Source: Candidatus Raymondbacteria bacterium RIFOXYA2_FULL_49_16 (GTDB lineage: Bacteria; Fibrobacterota; OXYB2-FULL-49-7; XYB2-FULL-49-35). From it: a DNA stretch of 64,000 nucleotides. Below the pieces are notes generated by a model. That model was not told where the DNA came from. It saw only the letters and a list, made by a program, of their open reading frames with translations, and did no database searches. This document shows, piece by piece, positions 51,075 to 60,652 of the stretch. Position 1 is the stretch's first letter. Each line of letters starts with the position of its first letter. A program made the translations under genes and the position numbers. The stretch covers positions 105,639-169,638 of the forward strand of contig MFYT01000039.1 of NCBI GenBank assembly GCA_001789205.1, written 5' to 3'.

Positions 51075-52904
51075 TTATGGAACCACGAGAACACGGCAGC
51101 ACGCGCTTTGGCCTAAAAGGGATATTTTAAGAAAATAGATGCCTGGTCTTTCATTCCCGGGCAACCATTCCAGCATATAGCGGCCCTGATCAAGGTTTGC
51201 GTCAGTCAATGTCTTTATCAATTTCCCCCTGATGTCATAGACGGCGATCCGGACTGCGCCTTTCGAAGGAACAGCATACGTCACGGTTCCGGCGTTCTGA
51301 AGCGGGTTGGGGTGGCATTGTATTGTCAAGCGCTGTGCCGCCGGATTGCTTGCGGCCAACTGTTCCACGCTAATGTTGCGGATTGTCGGAAGCCCTACGC
51401 CGTTCCTGAGGTTGTTCCCCCTGCCCGTGGGCCATTCGGGCAGATCGTTTCCGGCAGAGGAAACGTCCCAGATCTGAACACCGCCCAGCCCGCTGCCCAC
51501 AACGTCCTTGAGCGAAAGGACAATGTCAAATTTGCCATCCCTGTCCACGTCAGCCAGCGTGGGCGGGCTCATGCTGCCGCGCTTGTTGAGGAGGACCTTG
51601 TGCAGTTCGGTCCCCTGCGAGTCGAGTATAATGAGGTGCGACTGGTTGAGCGCAGTGGAATAGGTCGTAAAAATGATTTCAGGAAGGCTGTCATTATTTA
51701 GATCGCCGCATACCGGCCCGCTCGCTCCGATGAACGGGTCTCCGGCTGTATCAAAAGCGTATGTCCATGCGAGCGTGCCGCCTGCTGTATAACAGCGCAT
51801 TTTTCCGTCGTACGAAGGCACGATGATCTCCGGCAGGCTGTCGCCGCGGACATCGGCCACAGCAGGCGCGGGTGCCACCTGGACGATGTTGTCCTGGTAT
51901 CCGGTATACAGCGGCATGCCCGAGCAGAGGGGCGTTTCAAAACCAGCCACTCTGGTCATGTCCGGATTAAGCACCCAGAGGCAGTTGCCCCGGTTCACAT
52001 ATTCGCCTGCCAGTTCATGGTCCGAATACAGGATGATCTCAGGGCTGCCGTCACCGTCCATATCGCCGAAACAGGGCGGCGAATCAGTGAATTCATCGCG
52101 GTCATTTCCGTCCGCGCCCCATCCCTGCATGGCCAGGTCCAGGTCGTGGAACATGGGCACGCTGGAAGCATATGGACCCGCGTCCGAGAACATGGCATTG
52201 GCCGCAAAAGGCGTGCCGTCTGGATTCATGATGCCGATATGGCAGATATCATAGGTGCAGATAACTTCAGGCCTGGCATCGTTGTCAAAATCGCAGGCGC
52301 CGATGTTCTGGTTGTATCCGCCGTAATCGTTGCATTCCGCGCAGCCTTGGACCTGGGGGAAACCGGGTACGGCGTTTCCGGCAATGTCCCATGCCATGGT
52401 CACCGGACCGTCCGAGGTCTTGACCACAAGTATTTCCAGCGTACCATTATAATCCAGATCCGCGGCTGTAATGGAACGGATCTCATCAGTAGAACCCGGA
52501 AAGGCATGCGGCCAGTTAGGCAGCTGGCTGCCTGTATGATCGTATATGGTCACGTTGTTGGAATAGGCGATCGCGATTTCACCGTTGCCGTCGCCATCCA
52601 GGTCACCCACCACGGGAGCGGCATACTGCCTGGCTGATCCGTGGTCATTGGCAGAAGAGGCGTTTTCGCCGACCGGTGCGCGCCACAGCAGCTGGCCCAG
52701 GTTGTTCCACACATACACAACGCTGTGGCGGCCCGCGATGATCTCCCTGTCACCGTCGCCGTCAAGGTCGTACACTGCAGGGGAGCCGAACCAGTTCTCG
52801 TCCCACGAAGCAGGCAGGGTGGCGCGCAGGACAGGGACCGAGACAGGCGCGGGCATGGCAATGGAAAACACGAGCAGGATCAGAATGCAGCATGGGCGGG
52901 TCAT
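51075..52904 (-). CDS. secreted FG-GAP/VCBS-repeat protein with variant sorting domain
   Basis: About 609 residues from the ATG at 52904 that begins the signal peptide (CCILILLVFSIAMPAP); an upstream open frame to 52955 has no clear start. The mature part has at least seven FG-GAP repeats: YDLDGDGDREIIAG, GDLDGDGNGEIAIAY, ADLDYNGTLEILVV, GDMDGDGSPEIILY, ADVRGDSLPEIIV, GDLNNDSLPEIIF and ADVDRDGKFDIVLS, forming a calcium-binding beta-propeller. The end (HPNPLQNAGTVTY, YDIRGKLIKTLTD, ERPGIYFLK) is a sorting domain of a slightly different kind, ending CCRVLVVP. It is probably an adhesion or surface-binding protein. Confidence 0.8.
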   Translation of the reverse strand: MTRPCCILILLVFSIAMPAPVSVPVLRATLPASWDENWFGSPAVYDLDGDGDREIIAGRHSVVYVWNNLGQLLWRAPVGENASSANDHGSARQYAAPVVGDLDGDGNGEIAIAYSNNVTIYDHTGSQLPNWPHAFPGSTDEIRSITAADLDYNGTLEILVVKTSDGPVTMAWDIAGNAVPGFPQVQGCAECNDYGGYNQNIGACDFDNDARPEVICTYDICHIGIMNPDGTPFAANAMFSDAGPYASSVPMFHDLDLAMQGWGADGNDRDEFTDSPPCFGDMDGDGSPEIILYSDHELAGEYVNRGNCLWVLNPDMTRVAGFETPLCSGMPLYTGYQDNIVQVAPAPAVADVRGDSLPEIIVPSYDGKMRCYTAGGTLAWTYAFDTAGDPFIGASGPVCGDLNNDSLPEIIFTTYSTALNQSHLIILDSQGTELHKVLLNKRGSMSPPTLADVDRDGKFDIVLSLKDVVGSGLGGVQIWDVSSAGNDLPEWPTGRGNNLRNGVGLPTIRNISVEQLAASNPAAQRLTIQCHPNPLQNAGTVTYAVPSKGAVRIAVYDIRGKLIKTLTDANLDQGRYMLEWLPGNERPGIYFLKISLLGQSACCRVLVVP

Positions 52905-52991
52905 TTCCTGTAATATATATATTTGTCTTGAGAAATTGCGAGTGCGCTCACACACTTATATATGCTGAGGCCGCTCAATTATATTTAAGGC

Positions 52992-54455
52992 ATGGCGCGT
53001 CAGATACCGTTTCTTATTGCCCTTACAGCTCTTTCAGCCGTATTTCTTCATGCGGAATACCGTATAAACAGTCCGTCCCCATTTGCCATTGTCCGGACCA
53101 ACTGGCTCAAACTTCAGGTCATTTCCGGAGAAACAGACCCACGGCCTGATTCCATCGTCTATCAGATCACCTATCCAGATCCACGTACAAAGAGCGACAG
53201 TTTGTTGAATGTTTCCACGGCCTATCCCTTTGAATATCTTTATGATTTGAAGGACATGCACGACATGTTCATGACCATCCGCGCGCTTGCGTATGCGCAT
53301 GGCAGCGCGGAAACCCTGGGCCTGGAATATGGTTCTGGGGGTATTCCTATTGCCCTTGACCGGACAATGGTTGGCAGTCCCATGACCATGGTTTCATCAT
53401 ATTGGAGTGGCCGCACAGGGGCTGGCGCCTATCTGGAATCGAACTTGAAACCCATGTTCGAAAGCCAAAACAATAACGTTCAGTGCGCATCAGCGTGGAA
53501 CAGCGACTCCCTGTACTTCATGGTGCGTGTTGCGGACGCGAATGTCATGACCGTGGCCGAGACAACCGAAGCCTTTGGCAAGGAGAAGGACTATTTCCGG
53601 GTGTTATGGACCTCTGACGGCATAGAGCTCTGCTTTGACGTGCACAGAAACAGGACCGAATGGAAAGAGCTGGATGATTTTGAGATGCTCGTTAACGTAA
53701 CTGGCGCTTACCAGGGTAATGTATGGGACCAAAAAGAACACACACTGCTCCACTGGGGAAACGGGTGCAGGGTTGCGGTGAACGTATCTGGAACAGTCAA
53801 CAAGAACGATGATATAGACACAGGATATACAGTCTTTATAGCCATCCCCTTTTCAGGATTGAAATACAAGCCAGTGCCGGATGATATCCTGGGATTTGAC
53901 GCACAGCTTTTTGACCTGGACACTGAGCATGGTACTGTGTTCCGCACTATCTGGAGCAATTCAGAACAGAGCAATAACGACAACCCAAGCGAATGGGGAA
54001 GCCTTGTCCTGGCGGGCAAAGGGATGTCGGGTACGAGAAGGGCTGTCTTAGGTGTCACCGCAGGTATTTTCCTCTTCATATGCGCTTTCTTTTTCCTGCG
54101 AAATAAAAAGAAGAAGCCTATCGCAGAATACTCTCCGGCAATAATAAAAGCGATCCAATATATCCGGGAGAATTATAAAAATGATATCTTTCTTAAAGAT
54201 ATTGCTGGAGCATCAGGATTCTCAAAAGCCTATTTCAGCGCAATGTTCAGAAATGAAACAGGACAGGCTGTTATCGAATACTTGTTCGAAGTCAGGATTG
54301 AAAATGCATGCCGGATGCTGAAAGAAACGACCGAGTCTGTGACGCAAATTGGGTATGCGGTGGGATTCAAGGACCAGAGTCATTTTACCAAGGTTTTCAA
54401 GAAAAAAAAGGGGGTTACGCCAAACCAGTACAGGGAATCGAACCCACAGACCTGA
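52992..54455 (+). CDS. membrane-spanning AraC regulator with CBM9-like ectodomain
   Basis: 487 residues and paralogous to the regulator at 24388. Signal/anchor (LTALSAVFLHAEY), extracytoplasmic domain (about 25-350) with IALDRTMVGSPMTMV, SAWNSDSLYFMVRVAD, YTVFIAIPFSGLK and SEWGSLVLAGKG, membrane helix (AVLGVTAGIFLFICAFFFLR, about 353-372), and AraC HTH (IQYIRENYKNDIFLKDIA, IGYAVGFKDQSHFTKVFKKKKG). It senses an outer ligand, likely a sugar, and controls DNA directly. It is divergent from the FG-GAP gene and upstream of the next secreted protein gene, which are its likely targets. Confidence 0.88.
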   Translation: MARQIPFLIALTALSAVFLHAEYRINSPSPFAIVRTNWLKLQVISGETDPRPDSIVYQITYPDPRTKSDSLLNVSTAYPFEYLYDLKDMHDMFMTIRALAYAHGSAETLGLEYGSGGIPIALDRTMVGSPMTMVSSYWSGRTGAGAYLESNLKPMFESQNNNVQCASAWNSDSLYFMVRVADANVMTVAETTEAFGKEKDYFRVLWTSDGIELCFDVHRNRTEWKELDDFEMLVNVTGAYQGNVWDQKEHTLLHWGNGCRVAVNVSGTVNKNDDIDTGYTVFIAIPFSGLKYKPVPDDILGFDAQLFDLDTEHGTVFRTIWSNSEQSNNDNPSEWGSLVLAGKGMSGTRRAVLGVTAGIFLFICAFFFLRNKKKKPIAEYSPAIIKAIQYIRENYKNDIFLKDIAGASGFSKAYFSAMFRNETGQAVIEYLFEVRIENACRMLKETTESVTQIGYAVGFKDQSHFTKVFKKKKGVTPNQYRESNPQT

Positions 54456-54582
54456 GTTCAGACCAGCAGACCATATTTTTCTGCTTTTAACCAAGCATTT
54501 GTCAGGTATTATCAGTATATTATTCACTATAATGTAACATTTTATAATAGCGGAGAAAATCTCAGCATCAAGGGAGAAGGCC

Positions 54583-55998
54583 GTGAAAATACTTTTTGCA
54601 GTACTGCTTCTGTTCGCCAGCGCACACTCTGAATGGCATACGCAGGGTGATTCCGCGTTTTTGGGTTTTGGACGGACCCCAACCATTGCGCGGGGCCCTT
54701 CCGGAGATATTCATGTCGCGTACATGAGTCTTACCAAAAAATGCGTCTATTTCAGGTTTGATCCAAATGGAAACCTGCTGGAATCCGATACGGTTGAAAC
54801 AGGGGCCAGGAATTTCCTCAAGCCGGACATGGTTGTTGATATGAATAACGCGCCCCATATTGTATTTCAAGAGGGGGAATATGCCGAAGCGCGGGGGCCC
54901 TGGTATTCTAATAAAACCGGTAATACGTGGAAAGCATTCATCAATCTTTATCCTGAAACAACAGACCGTGTCAATGTCCCGGCCATTCAGGTTGTCGATG
55001 ATACCGCGTATGTCGGATATCTGAACGGGAACGGAATGCTTATCAAAATACTACATATTTCAAGCGGTCCTGTTGTGGCATTACGGAGAGCGGTGACCCC
55101 ATGGAGACCTTTTCCCGTCAAAGGCCCTGATGGCGCTTGGCATGTCCATGGAAGGGATGGGGCGAACGGTGATTACCTGTATTCCATGAACGGGGACCTT
55201 GAGGTTAGCAAATCGTACGCCCTGACAAACGGCAGAATCGGGAAGACCAGTGAAATACATTGCGCCGCATCAACCCCGGCCCTGCTTGGCGACAATGCGT
55301 TTTTCTGCGGTACAACCGGCGGAGATTTTGAAATGTTTATTTGGTTTAATACCTTTAACCGGGCTCAGGCAGGCGGTCATTGCGTTCTTGGCCCCGGGTT
55401 CGGGAGCTGGACAGCTGAAGGTGTCGTTCCCCATATGGCCAAGGGTGATGATGGCGCGGCGTACATTACCTATGAAAGCGACGGTACGGCTTCTTCAATA
55501 CATCTCGTCCGTGTTGTAAATAACGTTTTTTCTTCACCTGTTACGATTGGTTCGCAGTTAATGAAGATTATCCGGTATGACTCCCGGGTTGCCGCGCTCA
55601 AGGACAGCGGGGTGGGCCTTGTCTATGCACAGCAGAATTTTATGGTCATTGCCAAGACGTTTGGGAATAATACCTTCCGGTTTAATCTTAATCACAGCGG
55701 TATGGAAACGCCGCAGCGCGATGATCGGGAAGACGTCGTTTTATATGCAAGCCCAAATCCGTTTAATGCATTCGTGAAGATTGGAATGCATGACGGGCCG
55801 GCCAGCAACCTTCCTATACAATTAGATATAAATATTTATGATATCGCGGGTAATAAAGTGGCAGTGTTGGGTTGCAAGGCTGATCTTAAAAAGACAGGTA
55901 TTCTGTGGAATGCCGGAAACATGCCACCAGGTGTTTATGTCGTTACCACGGCGATAAACAACAGGACATTCTCAACAAGGGTGACTATGGTTAGATAA
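54583..55998 (+). CDS. secreted beta-propeller-like protein with sorting domain
   Basis: 471 residues from a GTG at 54583 after AAGGGAGAAGG. After a short signal (LLLFASAHSEW) the strands repeat a BNR/sialidase-like pattern: GRTPTIARGPSGDIHVAYM, FLKPDMVVDMNNAPHIVFQ, VPAIQVVDDTAYVGYL, GDDGAAYITYESD, YDSRVAALKDSGVGLVY. No clear catalytic residues. The sorting domain is ASPNPFNAFVKIG to STRVTMVR. TATAAT occurs at 54528 and 54543 in the leader, but no well-spaced -35 box is visible. It follows the AraC regulator at 128 bases on the same strand. Confidence 0.72.
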   Translation: MKILFAVLLLFASAHSEWHTQGDSAFLGFGRTPTIARGPSGDIHVAYMSLTKKCVYFRFDPNGNLLESDTVETGARNFLKPDMVVDMNNAPHIVFQEGEYAEARGPWYSNKTGNTWKAFINLYPETTDRVNVPAIQVVDDTAYVGYLNGNGMLIKILHISSGPVVALRRAVTPWRPFPVKGPDGAWHVHGRDGANGDYLYSMNGDLEVSKSYALTNGRIGKTSEIHCAASTPALLGDNAFFCGTTGGDFEMFIWFNTFNRAQAGGHCVLGPGFGSWTAEGVVPHMAKGDDGAAYITYESDGTASSIHLVRVVNNVFSSPVTIGSQLMKIIRYDSRVAALKDSGVGLVYAQQNFMVIAKTFGNNTFRFNLNHSGMETPQRDDREDVVLYASPNPFNAFVKIGMHDGPASNLPIQLDINIYDIAGNKVAVLGCKADLKKTGILWNAGNMPPGVYVVTTAINNRTFSTRVTMVR

Positions 55999-56098
55999 CC
56001 GGAGAGTCTCATGGCTCTCTTCATTATTTTAGGTATAACCGATTATTTTTCAGATGTTTTTTGTATGTTATTTAAACAGAATTGAAGGGAGTAGATAG

Positions 56099-59068
56099 AT
56101 GGAGAGGAGAAAAATGCAAGCATTATTAATCCTTCTCATTTCCTTAAGTGCTTTTGGGGAACTACTCTATGAGCGGGTTGAGGAGACAATGACCTGGCCT
56201 GGACATGGCCTGTCTAATCCATTCACCGGTGTTGAATTAAGGCTTGTTATAACCGCGCCGGCAACGCGCTCTCTCGGCTCAAGTTTTACCTTTTACGGGT
56301 TCCACGACGGCAATGGCAGCGGCGGCCAGACCGGCGATGTATGGAGGTTCCGGATTTTGTTGGACGAACCCGGGAACTGGACCGTTGTCGCACGGTTCGT
56401 TGAACCGGGCACAAGTACCCAGAAATCCGGCGCTCCTTCAGAGCAGACATTCAATTATACCGTGTCATCCACAAAAATATCGGGCGAACACGGCCATGTC
56501 CGTGTCGATCCCCAGAACCCGCGCCGTTTCAAGCATGCGGACGGGACCTCCTGGGTACCTTTTGCCATGCACGGTTCCATGCTCATTGATCAGACCATTG
56601 CCAATGCCCAGACATGGATAAATGAACATGCAAACCGCGGTGTTGATGCCATTACAGTCCGCTTTCATTCAGAAGTGGCAGGTGCTCTCGGGGGTATCGG
56701 GCATTATCACTGGCTGAAAACAGACGGTACCCGCACAACCGTGTGGCCCGGTTCGGCGAACAATTTTGATTACAACAAGTTCGACGTTGCCTCCTGGCAG
56801 TACAATGAACGAATCATAGAATACGCGCAGTCTAAAAGCGTCAAATTATCAGTTTGGTTTGGCATAAGCGGCCTTAACCGGCAATACGAAAGCTACGGGC
56901 CAAAGGACTTTCCGAACAACACGACCCTTGGCCCCAAGCAAAAACTGTTCATTAAATATTTCCTTGCGCGGTGGGCGGTATATACAAACTGGTGGCACTG
57001 GACCACTGACAGCGAATACGAGGAAGATGGCGCTGGCGCACTGGACAGGAACCGGACGTATGCGGCGGAACTCCGGGCGCTTAATCCATGGAAGACCATG
57101 GTCACAACGCATGTGCTTTCCAACTGGTCGCCGGGCAGTTCGCCTGAATTCGACCATGCGACATTGCAGCGCCGCGTTGCCGACAGCGACAACGGCGCAA
57201 CGGACTGCAGGAGCTTTATAACGGACAATGACGATTACAATATGCCGGTGTACAATGCCGAAGGCGTGTGGATGCTTTCAAATGCCACCAGGGCGCGCAT
57301 TGCCTCCATGACCCATCTCATGGCTGGCGGGTTCAGTCATATCGCCCATGACGGCAGCAACCACGCCTATTCCTCATGGGGCGCGGTATGGAGCAGTGTC
57401 GTGACCCGGCACAAGGAAGACGCGGCCGTGCTCGGGACACTCTCAAACTTTTTCAATAGGACACAGGGAATAGACATCAATGCGGCAGGATCGCCGCATA
57501 ATGAGCTTGTTTCAGTTTCCGGAGGCAACTTGGCGTTGTGTCTTGCAGATCCTGGGAAAACGTATTATATCTGGGCTGACAGGGGCGGAACAGTGTCAGT
57601 CAACCTTTCCGGCATTCCGGGGACATTCTCCGTAACGCGCTACAAGGGCAATGACCTTGGCAATCCCGTAACACTTGCAGATATCAGCGGTAGCGGCACA
57701 CGAAGCCTTGGAGCAACCCCGGCAACCGGGTTTGGGAACGATTATCTGTTTATTGTGCGGAACAAAGCGTCCCAAGGGCTCACGATAGCCACGCAATCCC
57801 TTCCCGCAGGATACAGGACCATTCCTTACAGCCAGACCTTCACTGCCATAAACAACAATGGCAGCATTACATGGTCAAGAACATCAGGGACGTTCCCTGC
57901 CGGGCTTTCGCTTTCCGGGGCAGTGCTGAGCGGCACGCCTTCGGCAGCGGGAAGTTTCACTTTCACCATCCGCGCGCAGGACAGCGATACGGCTGTTGAA
58001 AAACAGTTTACCGTGACCATTCATACGGCGCCGGAGACAGTTCCACCTGTGGTTTCAAATGTTTCCGTCATCAACCAGACAGCATCGGGCGCCACAGTCA
58101 CCTGGCAGACAAACGAGCCTGCCACAAGCCGTGTACAGTGGGGGAATGCTCTGGGAAATTATACGGGGGACAGCTTTGAACAGCCGGGCTTTCGGACAAG
58201 CCATTCCCTACGCATTAGCGATTCCTTCACCAGCAATACGCGCTATTATATTCTCATCATCACTGCTGACACTCTCGGTAATGTGACGAACCACACAGAC
58301 AGTTTTTTTTTCGTCGCATCAACTGAATTTTCGGTGACGCTCGCCGGGTATAACGGGACGGCAACAGCCCCGACCATTGTGGAGAACGGTTTTGTGGAAG
58401 GCGCGGACCAGTGCAACGACCGGACAGGCCCGCCTGTTTATACGAACGTGCCGTCAGAACATTCGGGGATGACCTATCTTCTGACCGCACGGGACGACAG
58501 ACAGGCCGGTCCCGGGGAAAACGAGGCAATGTACCGGGTGAACGCGAGCCTGCCATGCACCGTGTTCGTGCTGTTCGATAATGACGCGGGTATTCCTTCC
58601 TGGATATCATCGGATGGATGGATGAATGCGGGGCTTTCGGTTACCGCAAGCGGCAATGCGTACAGCATTTATAAAAAGTATTTCCAGGAAGGTGATATTG
58701 ATCTCAAGCGCCAGTACAGCGGCAGTTCAGAGGGCACGGGATACGTGTTCAAGGCCGGCGGACCTTCGGGAGCAGGAGAGAAGCGCATTTCTGGAAAAAA
58801 GCCTGTGCTATCGGCATATCCGAACCCGTTCAACCCCACAGTGAGAATAGTCGCTGATCCTGGTCCTTGCGGCACAGAGACGGTAAGAAGAGCGATACTG
58901 AAAATCTTTAATCCCCAGGGCAAGTGCGTTAAGACAATGAATGTCAGCGAAGCGTTGTTCAAGAATGGGGTTGTCTGGGACGCGGGAAATATGGCCAGCG
59001 GCTTGTATATCATATCCATAATCACAGACAATATTCAAACCGCAGGTACAGTGCTATTGCTTAGATAG
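56099..59068 (+). CDS. large secreted glycosidase-like protein (DUF5060 + TIM barrel + Ig/FN3) with sorting domain
   Basis: 989 residues. The ATG at 56099 has GAAGGGAG before it; 56114 after GGAGAGGAG is equally possible. After the signal peptide comes a DUF5060-like domain (about 20-115: VEETMTWPGHGLSNPFTGVE), then a TIM barrel of the DUF4038/apiosidase type (about 125-480) with HVRVDPQNPRRFKHADGTSW and YTNWWHWTTDSEYEED, an Ig-like (about 560-640), an FN3 domain (about 650-745) and a further beta domain. The sorting domain (AYPNPFNPT to TAGTVLLLR) ends it. It resembles the protein at 11067 in its catalytic-type part. Confidence 0.8.
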   Translation: MERRKMQALLILLISLSAFGELLYERVEETMTWPGHGLSNPFTGVELRLVITAPATRSLGSSFTFYGFHDGNGSGGQTGDVWRFRILLDEPGNWTVVARFVEPGTSTQKSGAPSEQTFNYTVSSTKISGEHGHVRVDPQNPRRFKHADGTSWVPFAMHGSMLIDQTIANAQTWINEHANRGVDAITVRFHSEVAGALGGIGHYHWLKTDGTRTTVWPGSANNFDYNKFDVASWQYNERIIEYAQSKSVKLSVWFGISGLNRQYESYGPKDFPNNTTLGPKQKLFIKYFLARWAVYTNWWHWTTDSEYEEDGAGALDRNRTYAAELRALNPWKTMVTTHVLSNWSPGSSPEFDHATLQRRVADSDNGATDCRSFITDNDDYNMPVYNAEGVWMLSNATRARIASMTHLMAGGFSHIAHDGSNHAYSSWGAVWSSVVTRHKEDAAVLGTLSNFFNRTQGIDINAAGSPHNELVSVSGGNLALCLADPGKTYYIWADRGGTVSVNLSGIPGTFSVTRYKGNDLGNPVTLADISGSGTRSLGATPATGFGNDYLFIVRNKASQGLTIATQSLPAGYRTIPYSQTFTAINNNGSITWSRTSGTFPAGLSLSGAVLSGTPSAAGSFTFTIRAQDSDTAVEKQFTVTIHTAPETVPPVVSNVSVINQTASGATVTWQTNEPATSRVQWGNALGNYTGDSFEQPGFRTSHSLRISDSFTSNTRYYILIITADTLGNVTNHTDSFFFVASTEFSVTLAGYNGTATAPTIVENGFVEGADQCNDRTGPPVYTNVPSEHSGMTYLLTARDDRQAGPGENEAMYRVNASLPCTVFVLFDNDAGIPSWISSDGWMNAGLSVTASGNAYSIYKKYFQEGDIDLKRQYSGSSEGTGYVFKAGGPSGAGEKRISGKKPVLSAYPNPFNPTVRIVADPGPCGTETVRRAILKIFNPQGKCVKTMNVSEALFKNGVVWDAGNMASGLYIISIITDNIQTAGTVLLLR

Positions 59069-59182
59069 CGGTTATTTTTTAATTATTGGCGATCTTCACT
59101 GGAAATCGTCTATTGAGCAATCCCCCTTTATTTAACTATTTTATCTCTCTAGTTTTTATCATTGTTTCACCCGGGAGTATGG

Positions 59183-60652
59183 ATGGATAACGAGTCAAGA
59201 AAGAACAGGGCAAGCGCCATTGAATCCAAGGGAAGCGCCAGGAATGTTAAAGAACCCTCAGTCTCTATGGGAAGGCCGGTATCTATAAAGATCGCCTATG
59301 TCGGCGGCGGCAGTACTGGCTGGGCGCATATCCTCATGAACGACCTTGCCACCACCACCGGCCTGACTGGCGAAGTGGCCCTCTATGATCTCGATTTTGG
59401 CGCAAGCCTCTTGAATGAGCGTTTTGGCAACCTTCTGCAAACCATGCCCGGCGTTGTTTCCCGGTTCAAATATCGCGCTGTACCCCGGCTTGCTGATGCG
59501 CTTATGGGCGCGGATTTTGTCGTGTGCTCAATAACCCCTGCGCCGTTGTCGTACATGCGTTATGATGTGGACATACCCCAGAAATACGGCATTTTTCAGA
59601 CTGTGGGCGATACTGTTGGCCCGGGCGGAATTATGCGTGCCATGCGCGCTATTCCCATCTACGAGGGTTTTGCCCATGCCTTTATGCGCTACTGCCCGCG
59701 CGCCTGGATTATCAACTATACCAACCCCATGACCGTGCTCACGCGCACACTAACGAAAGTTGAACCCCACCTCAAGGTCTTTGGCTGCTGTCACGAGGTC
59801 TTTGGGACCCAGTCGCTTCTGGGGCTGCGGGTCGCGAAAAAGTACAAGGTCCCCAAACCTCCCAGGGAAGAAATCCAGGTCAATGTCATGGGTATAAATC
59901 ATTTTACCTGGGTGGACAAAGCGACTTGGAAGGGCCGCGACCTTCTAAAACTTGTCAGGGAAGAGATGCAAAGAAAAGGCGCACGGAAAAGGTTTACCCC
60001 AGCCCAAATGGCGCGCCAGCTCAAGGAGAACAACGGCCTGCCATGGGGTATTCATAACAACCAGATAGTATATGAGCTGTTCGAACGGTTCACTATACTT
60101 CCCGCGGCAGGCGAGCGGCATTTGGCGGAATTCTTGCCCGGTTTCTGCGGCTCCGCAGCAGAGGTGAACCGGTGGGGTATTGTACAAACGCCCATTGATT
60201 TCAGGCTGAAAAACAAGAAACATGCCGATGTTCAGCGACTAGAGGCGCTCAGGAAGAAAAAGATCCTGATAGAAGCAAGCGGTGAAGAGGGCGTGCTGCA
60301 AATGAAGGCGCTTCTGGGCCTGGGATCGTTTATTACCAATGTGAATGTCGAAAACCAGGGCCAAATCCCCAATCTTCCACGCAACGCAGTGGTTGAGACC
60401 AATGCGCGTTTTTCCAGAAATTCCGTCAAACCCATAAACGCGGGACCCCTGCCCGCGGGCGTGTTGGGACTTGTGGAACGCCATGTGCGCGGCCAGGAAC
60501 TTATAGTCGAAGGCGCGCTCAAACGCGACCTTGGCCTTTGTTTCCAGGCCTTCTGCGCTGACCCGCTTGTCACGTGTCCCATGGACAAGGCGCACGAGAT
60601 GTTCGAACGCATGGTCGCAGGAACAAGGGCTTTTTTGAAAGGATACAAATAA
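59183..60652 (+). CDS. glycoside hydrolase family 4 (alpha-galacturonidase or alpha-glucosidase type)
   Basis: 489 residues from the ATG at 59183 after GGGAG; the front 40 residues are not conserved in the family, so a start at 59267 (MGRPVSIKIAYVGGGS) is also possible. The NAD-binding start is IAYVGGGSTGWA; the metal/substrate site includes NYTNPMTVL and GCCHEVFG (Cys-His) and GINHFTW. GH4 enzymes work by redox-assisted elimination with NAD+ and Mn2+. Coupling with a tagaturonate epimerase (stop and start overlap) points to alpha-galacturonides as the substrate, as for LplD/GH4 alpha-galacturonidases, rather than maltose. No signal peptide. Confidence 0.86.
   Translation: MDNESRKNRASAIESKGSARNVKEPSVSMGRPVSIKIAYVGGGSTGWAHILMNDLATTTGLTGEVALYDLDFGASLLNERFGNLLQTMPGVVSRFKYRAVPRLADALMGADFVVCSITPAPLSYMRYDVDIPQKYGIFQTVGDTVGPGGIMRAMRAIPIYEGFAHAFMRYCPRAWIINYTNPMTVLTRTLTKVEPHLKVFGCCHEVFGTQSLLGLRVAKKYKVPKPPREEIQVNVMGINHFTWVDKATWKGRDLLKLVREEMQRKGARKRFTPAQMARQLKENNGLPWGIHNNQIVYELFERFTILPAAGERHLAEFLPGFCGSAAEVNRWGIVQTPIDFRLKNKKHADVQRLEALRKKKILIEASGEEGVLQMKALLGLGSFITNVNVENQGQIPNLPRNAVVETNARFSRNSVKPINAGPLPAGVLGLVERHVRGQELIVEGALKRDLGLCFQAFCADPLVTCPMDKAHEMFERMVAGTRAFLKGYK

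Noticed and set aside
52017-52637. Long open frame antisense to the FG-GAP gene
   Set aside because: It is the shadow of GC-rich FG-GAP repeats; no start signal or family match is visible.
51300-52800. Regular repeats in the FG-GAP gene taken as a possible CRISPR or tandem DNA repeat
   Set aside because: The repeats are at protein level (DGDGxxE(I/V)) with variable DNA and spacing.
54430-54475. GGGAATCGAACCC on the plus strand looks like a reversed tRNA T-arm
   Set aside because: It lies partly inside the AraC gene end, the T-arm stem has mismatches, and no acceptor stem or D-arm can be folded around it.
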